The position numbers and the translations under genes were made by a program. The notes below the pieces were generated by a model. The model ran no database searches. It had not been told where the DNA came from and worked only from the letters and a program-made list of their open reading frames with translations. Positions 8,148-16,644 of a stretch of DNA of 21,697 nt are shown here, piece by piece. The DNA is from an uncultured Bacillaceae bacterium (GTDB taxonomy: Bacteria; Bacillota; Bacilli; Caldalkalibacillales; Caldalkalibacillaceae), in the NCBI GenBank assembly GCA_937967685.1, contig CALBTX010000183.1:1-21697 (forward strand), read 5' to 3'. How positions within the stretch are numbered: the first letter of the stretch is position 1; every line of letters starts with the position of its first letter.

Positions 8148-8191
8148 TAAAAATAAAAATCCATGCCGCTAGCTTTCGCCCAGCATGGATT
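8148..8191 (-). terminator. Rho-independent terminator of the fad operon
   Basis: The 9-bp perfect stem AATCCATGC (8158-8166) / GCATGGATT (8183-8191) has a 16-base loop. On the minus strand it is followed by a T-rich run made from the A-rich bases 8148-8157. It lies 54 bp past the fadE stop, in the right orientation to end fadN-fadA-fadE transcription before the allB promoter region. Confidence 0.75.
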
Positions 8192-8244
8192 CATAAAGTT
8201 TTTATCCTGTTCATTTTGAGTCGTTTAACGAAACAGCGCATCAA

Positions 8245-10029
8245 TTAAACGACATATTTCTCCGCTTCGATCAACCGGTTGGCGATATCCCGCTTAATAC
8301 TGACGGTATTCAGCGGGGTATGGCGAGTCAATTTGCGGAGCATGGAGAGCATCGTCCGCAGTGTATCCCCCTCCTCCAGCGCTGCCAAACATTCTTTAGC
8401 CAGCTGTTCGATGTGCTGAAAAGCTTCCTGAGCGTAGACCCGGGTGTAGTCGAGCTTCTGTGCTTCTTTTTCCAGCCCGTTGGTTTGAATGGCTTTTGCC
8501 GTTCTTAAAACGACGCTTTCCAGGGCATAAATTTCAATGACCATATCAGCGATATGTGCAAGCAGCTCTTGTTCTTTTTCCAGTTTTTCTGCATATTTCT
8601 GTACGCCTGAGCCGGCGACCATCAAAAAGATTTTTTTGGCCATCTCCAAATGTTGTTTCTCCTTGGCTAACGGTTCGTCTTCGTTCACTTCCTCGGGCAT
8701 GAGCATCATTAATTCTTCCTGCAGGCCGCTGGCAGCGGAGAGCAAATCCAGTTCGCCCTTCATTGTTTTGCGCATCAGCGTCCCCGGAATGAGCAAACGG
8801 TTGATTTCGTTCGTTCCTTCAAATATGCGGTTAATCCGCGAATCGCGGTACATGTTCTCCACTTCATACTCGGACATATATCCGTATCCGCCGTGAATCT
8901 GCACCGCCTCATCGATGACGTGATCAAGCGCCTCCGAACCGAAGACCTTGTTGATGGAACATTCGATGGCGTACTCGGCGATCGCTTTGGCGACCTCGGC
9001 GCCGTTTTCCAGCTGTTCTTCATCTAAGAGGCTCATTTTGGCTTCGATTAACCCCCCGGTACGGTAAACCATACTTTCATTGACATATGTTTTGATGGCC
9101 ATGTCAGCCAACTTGGATTTAATGAGGTTAAAGTTGGCGATGGCCGTATTAAACTGCTTGCGTTCTTTGGCATATTTGACAGCCAACTCGAGAGCCCTTT
9201 TCGTCGAGCCGACGCAACCGACGGCCAATTTATAGCGTCCGATATTTAAAATATTAAAAGCGACGACATGACCTTTGCCGATTTCCCCTAAGACATTTTC
9301 GACAGGCACTTTCGCTTCGTCTAAAACCAAAGTTCTGGTCGAAGAACCTTTGATCCCCATTTTTTTCTCTTCCGGACCGGTCGATACGCCTTCCGCTTCT
9401 CTTTCAACGATAAACGCGGTAAACTTCTCCCCGTCCACTTTGGCGTAAACGATAAAAATATCGGCAAAGCCGGCATTCGTGATCCATTGTTTTTCGCCTG
9501 TTAGCAAATAATAGTTTCCACATTCGCTAAGTTTGGCCGTTGTTTTTGCACCCAAAGCATCAGACCCTGACGTCGGCTCAGTCAGCGCATAAGCCGCTAT
9601 TTTTTCGCCTGTAGCCAATGCCGGCAAGTATTTTTTCTTTTGCTGTTCGTTGCCGAAGAAGACGATGGGCAGCGTGCCGATGCCGACATGGGCCCCATGA
9701 CTGAGGGCGAACGACCGGGCCAAGGCAAAATATTCGGAGATTAAGGAGGAGCTGATTTTATCCAAACCAAGCCCACCGTATTTCTCGGGCACATCGGCCC
9801 CGAGCAGGCCCAGTTCCCCGGCCTGTTTCAAAAGCCGTGGATGATGTTCAAAATTTTGTCGCTCTATTTCATCGAGTACCGGCAAAACTTCGTTGCTGAC
9901 AAACTCTTTTGTCGTTTGCCCGATCATGCGCTGTTCTTCACTGAATTCTTCCGGCGTAAAAATTTGTTCGCTGGTCACCTCTTCGATCAAAAAACCGCCG
10001 CCGCGGACAACATCTTTGACATTAGACAC
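8245..10029 (-). CDS. fadE: Acyl-CoA dehydrogenase (FadE type)
   Basis: This 594-residue FAD enzyme catalyses the first oxidation of beta-oxidation, acyl-CoA to trans-2-enoyl-CoA. It is the same length as B. subtilis FadE. The sequence shows the N-terminal helical domain (28-145), the flavin/beta domain with ALTEPTSGSDA (148-158) and the 'GEKQWITNAG' segment (178-187). The C-terminal helical domain has HGGYGYMSEYEVE and the catalytic base Glu404 in RIFEGTNEI. A further C-terminal extension (about 430-594) is typical of this VLCAD-like subgroup. The start codon is GTG at 10029; AAGGAGGG lies 6-7 bases upstream. It is the last gene of the operon, 105 bp after fadA, and is followed by a terminator. 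Confidence 0.93.
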   Translation of the reverse strand: MSNVKDVVRGGGFLIEEVTSEQIFTPEEFSEEQRMIGQTTKEFVSNEVLPVLDEIERQNFEHHPRLLKQAGELGLLGADVPEKYGGLGLDKISSSLISEYFALARSFALSHGAHVGIGTLPIVFFGNEQQKKKYLPALATGEKIAAYALTEPTSGSDALGAKTTAKLSECGNYYLLTGEKQWITNAGFADIFIVYAKVDGEKFTAFIVEREAEGVSTGPEEKKMGIKGSSTRTLVLDEAKVPVENVLGEIGKGHVVAFNILNIGRYKLAVGCVGSTKRALELAVKYAKERKQFNTAIANFNLIKSKLADMAIKTYVNESMVYRTGGLIEAKMSLLDEEQLENGAEVAKAIAEYAIECSINKVFGSEALDHVIDEAVQIHGGYGYMSEYEVENMYRDSRINRIFEGTNEINRLLIPGTLMRKTMKGELDLLSAASGLQEELMMLMPEEVNEDEPLAKEKQHLEMAKKIFLMVAGSGVQKYAEKLEKEQELLAHIADMVIEIYALESVVLRTAKAIQTNGLEKEAQKLDYTRVYAQEAFQHIEQLAKECLAALEEGDTLRTMLSMLRKLTRHTPLNTVSIKRDIANRLIEAEKYVV

Positions 10030-10134
10030 CGCAATCCCTCCTTAGTTTGTGGTGATCACCTCTGTGACCGGTTGTGGGGAACACACCTGTGACTCTCTCT
10101 AGAGCTGTTCAAAAAAGTAAAAAATTCGCTCCAA

Positions 10135-11316
10135 CTACTCCGACAGTTCGAATACACCTGCGGCACCCATCCCTCCGCCGATGCACATCGTCACAACCCC
10201 GTATCGTTCTCCCCGTCTCTTCATTTCGTACAATAAACTGAGTGTCAGTTTTGTTCCGGTTGCGCCCAGCGGATGTCCTAAGGCAATGGCCCCTCCGTTC
10301 ACATTCACTTTCTCTTCATCAAGGCCAAGCTCACGGATGACCTGAATGGATTGCGAAGCAAAAGCTTCATTCAGTTCAAACAAACCGATATCCTCAAGCG
10401 AAAGGCCAGCCATGTTCAACGCTTTCGGAACAGCGCTGACGGGACCGATGCCCATCACATCCGGATCCACGCCGCTCACTGCAAAAGATTTAAAAGTTAA
10501 TAATGGTTGTACCCCCAGTTCGTCAGCTTTCTCCCGGCTCATGACGACCACCGCCGCCGCTCCGTCACTCGTTTGCGAAGCATTTCCGGCAGTGACGCTT
10601 CCCTGTGGATGAAAGGCCGGACGCAACCCGGCCAGCACTTCTGCCGTCGTCTCCGGCCGGACTCCTTCGTCCGTATCAAACACAAACTGTTTTTCCTGCA
10701 CTTTTCCCTGCTCATCCACATAACGCTCTGTCACACGAACAGGAACGATTTCTTCTTTGAAGTGTCCTTTTTCAATGGCGGCATGGGCCCTTCTGTGGCT
10801 TTGAACGGCGAAGTCATCCTGCGCTTCCCTGCTCACTTGATACCGGCGAGCCACTTCTTCAGCCGTATGACCCATACTCATGTACGCTTCGGGCATATGC
10901 TCCATTAACCACGGATTGGGCGCCAGCCGATGTCCGCCCATCGGTATGCGGGACATGCTTTCCACACCGCCGGCAACGATGACATCAGCGTGACCGAGCA
11001 TAATTCGTTCGGCCGCATAAGCGATCGATTGCAGACCTGACGCACAAAAACGATTCACGGTCACACCGGGAATATCATTCGGTAATCCCGCCCTTTGTAA
11101 AACAATGCGGGCCAGATTCATCCCCTGTTCCCCCTCGGGAAAAGCACAGCCGATAATCACGTCTTCTACGAGAGCAGGATCCACATCTCCCGCCCTCCGC
11201 AACGACTCTTGAACAACCAACGCCCCAAAATCTTCGGGACGCACGTGGCGCAATGAACCTTTTCCGGCTTTGGCTACGGGGGTCCTCGCCCCGGCCACGA
11301 TGACCGCTTCTCTCAT
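10135..11316 (-). CDS. fadA: Acetyl-CoA acyltransferase (3-ketoacyl-CoA thiolase)
   Basis: This 393-residue thiolase cleaves 3-ketoacyl-CoA with CoA to acetyl-CoA and a shortened acyl-CoA. Catalytic residues are Cys91 in [10 protein letters not shown], His348 in [14 protein letters not shown] and Cys378 in CIGGGMG. The motif NEAFA lies near 320. AAGGAGGGG sits 6 bases before the ATG and starts at the fadN stop codon (13-base gap), so the two genes are cotranscribed and likely coupled. The length fits B. subtilis FadA. Acetyl-CoA acetyltransferase is a close relative, but the fadN-fadE context favours the degradative thiolase. Confidence 0.92.
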   Translation of the reverse strand: MREAVIVAGARTPVAKAGKGSLRHVRPEDFGALVVQESLRRAGDVDPALVEDVIIGCAFPEGEQGMNLARIVLQRAGLPNDIPGVTVNRFCASGLQSIAYAAERIMLGHADVIVAGGVESMSRIPMGGHRLAPNPWLMEHMPEAYMSMGHTAEEVARRYQVSREAQDDFAVQSHRRAHAAIEKGHFKEEIVPVRVTERYVDEQGKVQEKQFVFDTDEGVRPETTAEVLAGLRPAFHPQGSVTAGNASQTSDGAAAVVVMSREKADELGVQPLLTFKSFAVSGVDPDVMGIGPVSAVPKALNMAGLSLEDIGLFELNEAFASQSIQVIRELGLDEEKVNVNGGAIALGHPLGATGTKLTLSLLYEMKRRGERYGVVTMCIGGGMGAAGVFELSE

Positions 11317-11329
11317 GCAAATCCCCTCC

Positions 11330-13729
11330 TTAGTTTCGCAACGGTTTGCCTTTCGTCAACATATATTGCATTCTTTGTTGAGTTTTTGGTTCCCCACACA
11401 AACTCAAAAACGCCTCGCGTTCAATATCCAGCAAATATTGTTCGTCAACGAGCGTACCCGCGGGCAAATCCCCTCCTGCGAGGACATGAGCCAATTTTGT
11501 GGCAATCTTGTAATCATGTTCGGATATTTGCCCTCCCGCTTTAAACGTGTACGCTCCCAAAGTCATCACTGCTTTCCCCGGTTCGCCGACAATCCGAATC
11601 TTGCGGGGATGCGCAGGCTTATAACCCTCTCGAGCCAGCTGCAACACTTTCTGCTTTGCTTCATAGATTTGATGGCCCTGATTGACGCTGATGCCGTCAA
11701 CCGGGCGGATGAAATGATACTGCTTCGCATCCTCGGCACTTGTCGATACTTTGGCCATGGCAATCGTTTCAAAGGCAGCATTGACCAGCGCCTGATGATC
11801 CGCGTCAACTTTCCCGGGGAGACTGTCTTGCAAGCGCAAGAGCATTTCTTTATTTCCACCGCCGCCGGGGATTAAACCGACCCCGGTTTCCACAAGCCCC
11901 ATATATGTTTCTGCGGAAGCCTGCAATCTGGCTGCAGGCAGGCAAAATTCGGTGCCTCCCCCGAGGGTCATGCCAAACGGTGCGACGACAACCGGCTTCT
12001 CACTGTAGCGGATAGCCGTCGTCGCCTTTTGGAATTGCCGAACCATAAGATCAATCTCCGGCCAATTCCTCTCTTGCGCTTCCATTAAAATGAACATCAA
12101 ATTGGCGCCCACACAGAAGTTTTTGCCTTGGTTGCCGATGACTAAACCTTCGTAATTTTTGGCAACTTCTTCCAGACTATATTCTAGCATTTGAATGATA
12201 TCCATCCCGATGGCATTATTAGGGGATTGGAATTCCAGCAAAGCCACCCCATCGCCTAGATCAAGCAAATTGGCCCCGGCATTCTGCTTAATGATGCGAT
12301 TCTGCTCTTTTAAAGCTTGCAGCGATATCTCTTCCGGCCGGGTTTCAAGCCGGTGGTACTTTCCCTGAGACATATAAAAGAGACGCCCTTCCCTCCGTTG
12401 ATAAAAATGCGTCTGACCTTCCTCGAGCATCCCTTTCACCCAGTGCGGAACGGTTTCGCCTTCCTCTTCCATCCGGGCCGCCGCTTGCTCCACACCCAGT
12501 GCATCCCACGTTTCAAAAGGTCCCATTTCCCAACCAAACCCCCATCTCATGGCCCGGTCAATACTGACGATATCATCGGCGATTTCGTCGACTTTTTCGG
12601 CAGAGTAAAGCAAGACACGCTTGAGCACCTTCCAAGCCAATTCACCGGCCCGATCCCGGGCATAAGCCAGCGTCCGCAACCGTTCAGCCAGCTGTTTTTT
12701 GCCTTTGCTTTGTTGTAAGGAGGGGGCAGTCAATTTTTTGCGGGGCACATACTCGAACGTATGCACATCCAGCTCCAGGATGACGCTCTCTTTCCCCTGC
12801 TTGACTTTTTTGAAAAAACCTTGTCCCGATTTGCTTCCCAGCCAGCCGTTTTGCACCATGTTTCGAATGAAATCCGGCACTTGAAAGACGTCCTTCTCCC
12901 ATTCGCTGTCTACATGCTGACGGACGTTGTCGGCCACATGGACAAAAGTGTCCAAGCCGACAACATCGAGCGTGCGGAAGGTGGCACTTTTGGGACGTCC
13001 CAAGGCAGGACCGGTGACGGAATCGACTTCTCCGATGCTGTAACCGCCTTTAAGCATTTCGTCCACCGTGGCCATCAGCCCGTAAACACCGATGCGGTTG
13101 CCTATAAAGTTGGGCGTGTCTTTGGCAAGGACCACCCCTTTACCGAGCGTTTTTTCCGCAAAATTGATCATAAATTGCAAAACCGCTGGATCGGTGTCCT
13201 TTGTCGGGATGATTTCCAACAGCTTCAAATACCGGGGAGGATTAAAAAAGTGAGTGCCGACAAAATATTGACGGAACTCTGTAGAGCACTCCGATGTCAT
13301 CGCTTCCACGGATATACCGGATGTGTTGGTCGATACGATCGTCTCCCCTTGGCGATATGGCTCAATTTGGGCAAAAACTTTTCTTTTCACATCCAAATTC
13401 TCAACCACGACTTCAATGATCCAGTCCACTTCTTTCAGCTTCGGCAAATCATCTTCCAAATTGCAGGGGGTGATCAATTCAATGTTTTGTTCAGCAAATA
13501 ACGGAGCCGGTTTTTGTTTTAGCAATTTCCGGCGATTGTCCGCTGCGATTCGATTGCGCACCGCTTTGTCTTCCAACGTTAGACCACGCTGCTTTTCCTC
13601 GGATGTCAATTCATTTGGAACAATATCAAACATGTATACTGGAATACCCACATTGGCCAAGTGCGCAGCGATGCCGGAACCCATCACGCCTGAACCGATG
13701 ACCGCCGCCTTGCGGATTGAAAAAGCCAT
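11330..13729 (-). CDS. fadN: 3-hydroxyacyl-CoA dehydrogenase / enoyl-CoA hydratase fusion (FadN type)
   Basis: This 799-residue fusion has the dehydrogenase first and the hydratase last, the reverse of E. coli FadB. The NAD site is GSGVMGSG with glycines 12, 14 and 17. The dehydrogenase pair is His160 ([16 protein letters not shown]) and Glu172. A second HCDH-like domain spans about 345-445. The crotonase domain, about 485-690, has the oxyanion segments NFCVGANLM and [10 protein letters not shown] with both catalytic glutamates, Glu594 and Glu614 ([15 protein letters not shown]). Together these hydrate enoyl-CoA and oxidise 3-hydroxyacyl-CoA. The frame is open to an ATG at 13771, but that ATG lies inside the FadR palindrome. 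AGGGAGGAG at 13734-13742 identifies the ATG at 13729 as the start. Confidence 0.93.
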   Translation of the reverse strand: MAFSIRKAAVIGSGVMGSGIAAHLANVGIPVYMFDIVPNELTSEEKQRGLTLEDKAVRNRIAADNRRKLLKQKPAPLFAEQNIELITPCNLEDDLPKLKEVDWIIEVVVENLDVKRKVFAQIEPYRQGETIVSTNTSGISVEAMTSECSTEFRQYFVGTHFFNPPRYLKLLEIIPTKDTDPAVLQFMINFAEKTLGKGVVLAKDTPNFIGNRIGVYGLMATVDEMLKGGYSIGEVDSVTGPALGRPKSATFRTLDVVGLDTFVHVADNVRQHVDSEWEKDVFQVPDFIRNMVQNGWLGSKSGQGFFKKVKQGKESVILELDVHTFEYVPRKKLTAPSLQQSKGKKQLAERLRTLAYARDRAGELAWKVLKRVLLYSAEKVDEIADDIVSIDRAMRWGFGWEMGPFETWDALGVEQAAARMEEEGETVPHWVKGMLEEGQTHFYQRREGRLFYMSQGKYHRLETRPEEISLQALKEQNRIIKQNAGANLLDLGDGVALLEFQSPNNAIGMDIIQMLEYSLEEVAKNYEGLVIGNQGKNFCVGANLMFILMEAQERNWPEIDLMVRQFQKATTAIRYSEKPVVVAPFGMTLGGGTEFCLPAARLQASAETYMGLVETGVGLIPGGGGNKEMLLRLQDSLPGKVDADHQALVNAAFETIAMAKVSTSAEDAKQYHFIRPVDGISVNQGHQIYEAKQKVLQLAREGYKPAHPRKIRIVGEPGKAVMTLGAYTFKAGGQISEHDYKIATKLAHVLAGGDLPAGTLVDEQYLLDIEREAFLSLCGEPKTQQRMQYMLTKGKPLRN

Positions 13730-13751
13730 GATTTCTCCTCCCTTTTCCAAA

Positions 13752-13771
13752 ATGAATGAGTATTCATTCAT
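13752..13771. promoter_or_regulatory. FadR-type operator upstream of fadN
   Basis: The 20-mer ATGAATGAGTATTCATTCAT is a near-perfect palindrome, broken only at the two central-flanking bases. It fits the Bacillus FadR (TetR family) box TGAATGAMTAWTCATTCA except the single G/M position. It lies 23 bp before the fadN start. In B. subtilis FadR represses the fadNAE operon until long-chain acyl-CoA releases it, so the same control is inferred here. The regulator gene is not in the window. Confidence 0.8.
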
Positions 13772-13880
13772 AAATTGCCCACATAAACATCAATCGTCCC
13801 TAAAAATCTCGTTCATGGTCGCCAGGTCATCTAAACCCTGTTTAATAGATGATATGTAATTTCAAATTTTCTTAATCATA

Positions 13881-13909
13881 ATAATAAAATAAAACAGTGT
13901 TGAATTCAA
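13881..13909 (-). promoter_or_regulatory. Candidate sigma-A promoter of the fad operon
   Basis: On the minus strand TTGAAT (13909-13904), a 17-bp spacer and TATTAT (13886-13881) form a reasonable promoter. It would give a leader of about 145 bases that contains the FadR box about 100 bases downstream of the start point, implying a roadblock. A weaker promoter nearer the gene, TTGATG with an ATGAAT -10 overlapping the FadR box, is the alternative. Confidence 0.4.
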
Positions 13910-13938
13910 TAAAAGGGTTCAAACATTCATGCTCAAAA

Positions 13939-13975
13939 AAAGATGTGCCCTCTCCAGCACATCGGGCACATCTTT
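13939..13975 (-). terminator. Strong rho-independent terminator of the DUF2892 operon
   Basis: A perfect 12-bp stem, AAAGATGTGCCC (13939-13950) with GGGCACATCTTT (13964-13975), encloses a 13-base loop. On the minus strand it continues into a run of T from the A tract 13935-13940. The stop codon of the 44-residue ORF lies in the stem base. Being A-flanked only on one side, it acts for the minus strand. Confidence 0.88.
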
Positions 13976-14108
13976 ATCCTCCTCCAGGCGCATCATCCGA
14001 CTTTTTCCGCTGCCGGTAAACAATCCCCAGTACAACAATCACGCCGACAATCGTCAGGAATACATAGCCGTAATCACTGATCGCTTCCCAGATGACGTGA
14101 CCGTTCAT
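13974..14108 (-). CDS. Small single-pass membrane protein, 44 residues, unrecognised
   Basis: This short ORF encodes a polar N terminus (MNGHVIWEAISDYG), a hydrophobic helix at about 15-30 (YVFLTIVGVIVVLGIVY), then RQRKK and an acidic/glycine tail ending APGGG. The positive residues after the helix predict an N-out, C-in orientation. A GGGAGGGT ribosome site lies at the end of the upstream DUF2892 gene, 2 bp away, so the pair is probably translationally coupled. A strong terminator directly follows. The shape resembles tiny accessory subunits such as CcmD or CcoQ, but no family motif is clear and the function is unknown. Confidence 0.65.
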   Translation of the reverse strand: MNGHVIWEAISDYGYVFLTIVGVIVVLGIVYRQRKKSDDAPGGG

Positions 14109-14110
14109 CT

Positions 14111-14407
14111 TCAACCCTCCCGCCTTTCAACATCTCCAGTTTGTTTCGGATTTAGCTCTTGATCATGGGTTTGGATGCGGGGTTCATTGGCTGGCTCAAG
14201 AAAACGCTCGCTGCTCATGTTTAACATGGCCAGCATGGGACAAAAACGGGTCACTCCTTCCGCCACTTTCATCGCCGCAGCGAACGTGACAACGAGCGGA
14301 AAACTGCGAAAAGGATGTTTGACCATTTTTGCGGTGCCCCAGGCCACTCCTGTTAAGCCACACGTTATTCTCATGAGCGCATCAAACGTTCCAACGTTTT
14401 TTTTCAT
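14111..14407 (-). CDS. DUF2892 (YgaP-type transmembrane) protein
   Basis: The 98-residue protein starts MKKNVGTFDALMRITCGLTG, the usual opening of DUF2892 inner-membrane proteins. It has two hydrophobic helices at about 9-27 and 34-51, then RFCPMLAML (Cys56), a variant of the CPLYxLLG motif of the family. A hydrophilic tail of about 30 residues is longer than usual. The rhodanese domain found in YgaP itself is absent. Function of stand-alone DUF2892 proteins is not established. AGGAGG lies 11 bases before the ATG. It is divergent from hemE and heads a two-gene operon with the 44-residue protein. Confidence 0.75.
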   Translation of the reverse strand: MKKNVGTFDALMRITCGLTGVAWGTAKMVKHPFRSFPLVVTFAAAMKVAEGVTRFCPMLAMLNMSSERFLEPANEPRIQTHDQELNPKQTGDVERREG

Positions 14408-14513
14408 CTGTCTGAACGCCTCCTGTCATTAGCTGAGCAATACATTTCTTTTTCAACGATGATATCAACTGCTTGTCAGCGATTCACTGCTTATGTTTAG
14501 TATAATTCATTCC

Positions 14514-14541
14514 TTGAAGATCATACACGACGTGATAAAAT
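14514..14541 (+). promoter_or_regulatory. Candidate promoter of the hem operon
   Basis: TTGAAG (14514-14519), a 16-bp spacer and TAAAAT (14536-14541), with an extended -10 TG at 14533-14534, point toward hemE. The leader would be about 108 bases. A consensus TATAAT also occurs at 14501-14506, but its only TTGTCA-like partner is 22 bp away, so it is less likely. An inverted repeat AAATGA / TCATTT overlaps the -10 region (14538-14560). Confidence 0.45.
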
Positions 14542-14656
14542 GACCGACAATCGATCATTTCACTGATTTGTCAAAGTCTCAAGCGGGGTCAGCTTGAACC
14601 GGGATAGCAAAAAAGTCATAATAAAGTTACTGATGATCAGAAATGAGGGGTCAGCC

Positions 14657-15706
14657 ATGGGTGAAGAAAGTACGTTTATTAAAGCATGCTACCGTCAGCC
14701 GGTGAACCACATTCCCGTTTGGTATATGCGTCAGGCGGGACGTTACGATCCGGATTACCGGAAGATCAAAGAAAAGTACACTCTGTTAGAGATCTGCCGT
14801 CAACCCGAACTGGCAGCAGAGGTGACGATGATGCCCGTGCGCAAATTAAGCGTTGATGCGGCCATTCTGTACTCCGACATTATGAATCCCGCAGCCTCGA
14901 TGGGCATTGACTTTGATATCGTCCCGGGCGTCGGCCCGGTCATTGACAAACCGATCCGATCTAAACAGGATGTCGAACGGTTGAAACCTATCGATGTGGA
15001 AAAAGACTTAAACCATGTTTTAAAAACGATTCGCATTGTTCAAGATGAAGTACAAGTGCCCTTAATCGGTTTCGCCGGCGCCCCGTTTACGCTGGCCAGC
15101 TATCTCATCGAAGGACGACCTTCACGCAACTACATACGTACGAAACAGCTGATGTATACCGAACCGGACATTTGGCGTCAATTGATGGACAAGCTGGGGC
15201 AAATGGCCTGCACCTATTTAAAAGCGCAAATCAAGGCGGGAGCGCAAGCGATCCAATTGTTTGACAGTTGGGTGGGCTCGCTCTCACCCAAAGATTTCAG
15301 CCGGTATGTCCTGCCCACGATTACACAAATTTTTGATGAACTGGCCGCTATAGACAATGTCCCTTCCATCTACTTTCCCGGTGTGAGTTCCGGGGAATTG
15401 CTCCCATTATTACGCAACATTAAAGCCGACGTGATCAGTATTGACTGGAGAGTCCCTCTCGCCGAGGCGCGCAAACGGACAGATCACCGTTTTGCCATCC
15501 AGGGGAACCTTGATCCGCTGACGCTGCTGGCCCCTTGGGATACACTCAAAAAATATGCGCAAGAATTGCTGGACGTCGGCATGCAGGAAAACGGGTACAT
15601 TTTCAACCTCGGTCACGGGTTGTTCCCGGAAGCACCGCTTGATCAATTGCGCAGACTGACCGCTTTTGTTCATGAATACTCCAAACAAGGAGGCAACCAA
15701 AAATGA
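14657..15706 (+). CDS. hemE: Uroporphyrinogen decarboxylase
   Basis: This 349-residue cytosolic enzyme removes four carboxyl groups from uroporphyrinogen III to give coproporphyrinogen III. The signature MRQAGRYDPDYR holds Arg25 and Arg29. Asp74 (LYSDIM), Tyr149 (GAPFTLASYLIEG), FDSWVG near 202-207 and His320 (FNLGHG) complete the substrate site. The frame is open to a TTG at 14594, but GAGGGG lies 6 bases before the ATG at 14657 and the family begins close to that point. It is the first gene of a plus-strand operon and overlaps cpfC by 4 bases (ATGA). Confidence 0.95.
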   Translation: MGEESTFIKACYRQPVNHIPVWYMRQAGRYDPDYRKIKEKYTLLEICRQPELAAEVTMMPVRKLSVDAAILYSDIMNPAASMGIDFDIVPGVGPVIDKPIRSKQDVERLKPIDVEKDLNHVLKTIRIVQDEVQVPLIGFAGAPFTLASYLIEGRPSRNYIRTKQLMYTEPDIWRQLMDKLGQMACTYLKAQIKAGAQAIQLFDSWVGSLSPKDFSRYVLPTITQIFDELAAIDNVPSIYFPGVSSGELLPLLRNIKADVISIDWRVPLAEARKRTDHRFAIQGNLDPLTLLAPWDTLKKYAQELLDVGMQENGYIFNLGHGLFPEAPLDQLRRLTAFVHEYSKQGGNQK

Positions 15707-16644
15707 CACAAACAACCGTTGGAGTACTCGTCATGTCCTACGGAACACCGGAAGACATGGACCAAGTGGAAGCATACTATACGCATATCAGAGGCGGCAG
15801 GCCGCCGTCTGCGGAACAGCTGCAAGAATTGAAGGACCGCTACGAGGCGATCGGAGGCGTTTTCCCGCTTCGCAAAAACACGAATGCCCAAGTTCAAGCT
15901 TTGGAAGAGAAACTGCAATCGTCGGCAACTGGCGTCCACTTCAAATGTTACCAAGGCTTGAAACATGCCGCCCCCTTTATTGAAGACGGCGTCCGTCAAA
16001 TGGCTGCCGATGGCATTCAAGAAGCGGTCGGTCTCGTTTTGGCCCCCCACTATTCGAGGATGAGCGTGGGCAGTTACATCCAAAGAGCCCGGGAAACAGC
16101 CGAAGAGCTGGGCCTGTCCATGTCTTTTATTGAAAGTTATCATCTGCACCCCAGCTTGATCCAAGCCTTGGTTGAGCGGGCCAAAGAGACACTGGCGCGC
16201 TTTGACCGCGACGTTCAAGAAGATGTTCGTTTTATATTCACCGCCCACAGTTTGCCGGAAAAAATTGTAGAAATGAAGGACCCTTATCCCCAACAACTGC
16301 TGGAAACAGCGCAGACCATTATGGAACAGTCAGGGCTGCCAAACAAATGGCAATTCGCCTGGCAAAGTGCCGGTCAAACGCCAATGCCCTGGTTGGGCCC
16401 GGACATTCTCGATGTGCTCAAACAAATTCATGCCGAGGAAAATGTCCGCCATGTCATCATCTCACCGATCGGTTTTGTTTCCGATCACCTGGAGGTGCTC
16501 TACGATATTGACATCGAGTGTCAGGCTGTCGCCCGACAGCTGGGCATGCATCTGGAAAGAACCCGGTCTTTAAATACCGACCCCTTATATATCAACACTT
16601 TGGCCGACGTCGTTGTCCGCACTTGGAAAGGATCGAACGCCTGA
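15703..16644 (+). CDS. hemH: Coproporphyrin III ferrochelatase
   Basis: This 313-residue, soluble ferrochelatase inserts ferrous iron. Key residues sit where B. subtilis HemH has them: Tyr13 (MSYGTP), His182 (TAHSLPEKI) and Glu264 (GFVSDHLEVLYDID). It lacks the C-terminal [2Fe-2S] and membrane extensions of animal enzymes. Because ChdC (HemQ) is encoded nearby, the substrate should be coproporphyrin III rather than protoporphyrin IX, so the name cpfC applies. It overlaps hemE by 4 bases and its TGA overlaps the ATG of cgoX by one base. The ribosome site AAGGAGG lies in the hemE end. Confidence 0.95.
   Translation: MTQTTVGVLVMSYGTPEDMDQVEAYYTHIRGGRPPSAEQLQELKDRYEAIGGVFPLRKNTNAQVQALEEKLQSSATGVHFKCYQGLKHAAPFIEDGVRQMAADGIQEAVGLVLAPHYSRMSVGSYIQRARETAEELGLSMSFIESYHLHPSLIQALVERAKETLARFDRDVQEDVRFIFTAHSLPEKIVEMKDPYPQQLLETAQTIMEQSGLPNKWQFAWQSAGQTPMPWLGPDILDVLKQIHAEENVRHVIISPIGFVSDHLEVLYDIDIECQAVARQLGMHLERTRSLNTDPLYINTLADVVVRTWKGSNA

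Larger units (their letters stand above)
7922..8244. other. Intergenic region between allB and fadE
   Basis: This 323-bp gene-free stretch holds, in minus-strand order: the fadE terminator (8148-8191), an AT-rich part (8030-8080) likely to hold the allB promoter (a TAATAT on the minus strand at 8033-8038, without a clear -35), an inverted repeat ACAAAC-6-GTTTGT (8079-8096), the palindrome TGCCCGGGCA (7984-7993) and the cre-like site (7963-7978). No credible ORF with a ribosome site was seen. Confidence 0.6.

Noticed and set aside
12761..13501. A 246-codon plus-strand frame inside fadN
   Set aside because: It lies wholly antisense to fadN, whose dehydrogenase motifs and ribosome site are clear. 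The antisense translation shows no family motif.
14499..14513. PerR/Fur-type box before hemE
   Set aside because: The TATAAT-rich stretch only half matches the TTATAATNATTATAA consensus and is not palindromic.
14594..14656. Longer HemE N terminus from TTG 14594
   Set aside because: HemE proteins normally begin near the ATG at 14657, which has the better codon and a well-spaced GAGGGG site.
15670..16296. A 208-codon minus-strand frame across hemH
   Set aside because: It is antisense to the hemE end and hemH, which carry intact catalytic residues. No ribosome site or recognisable motif was found.
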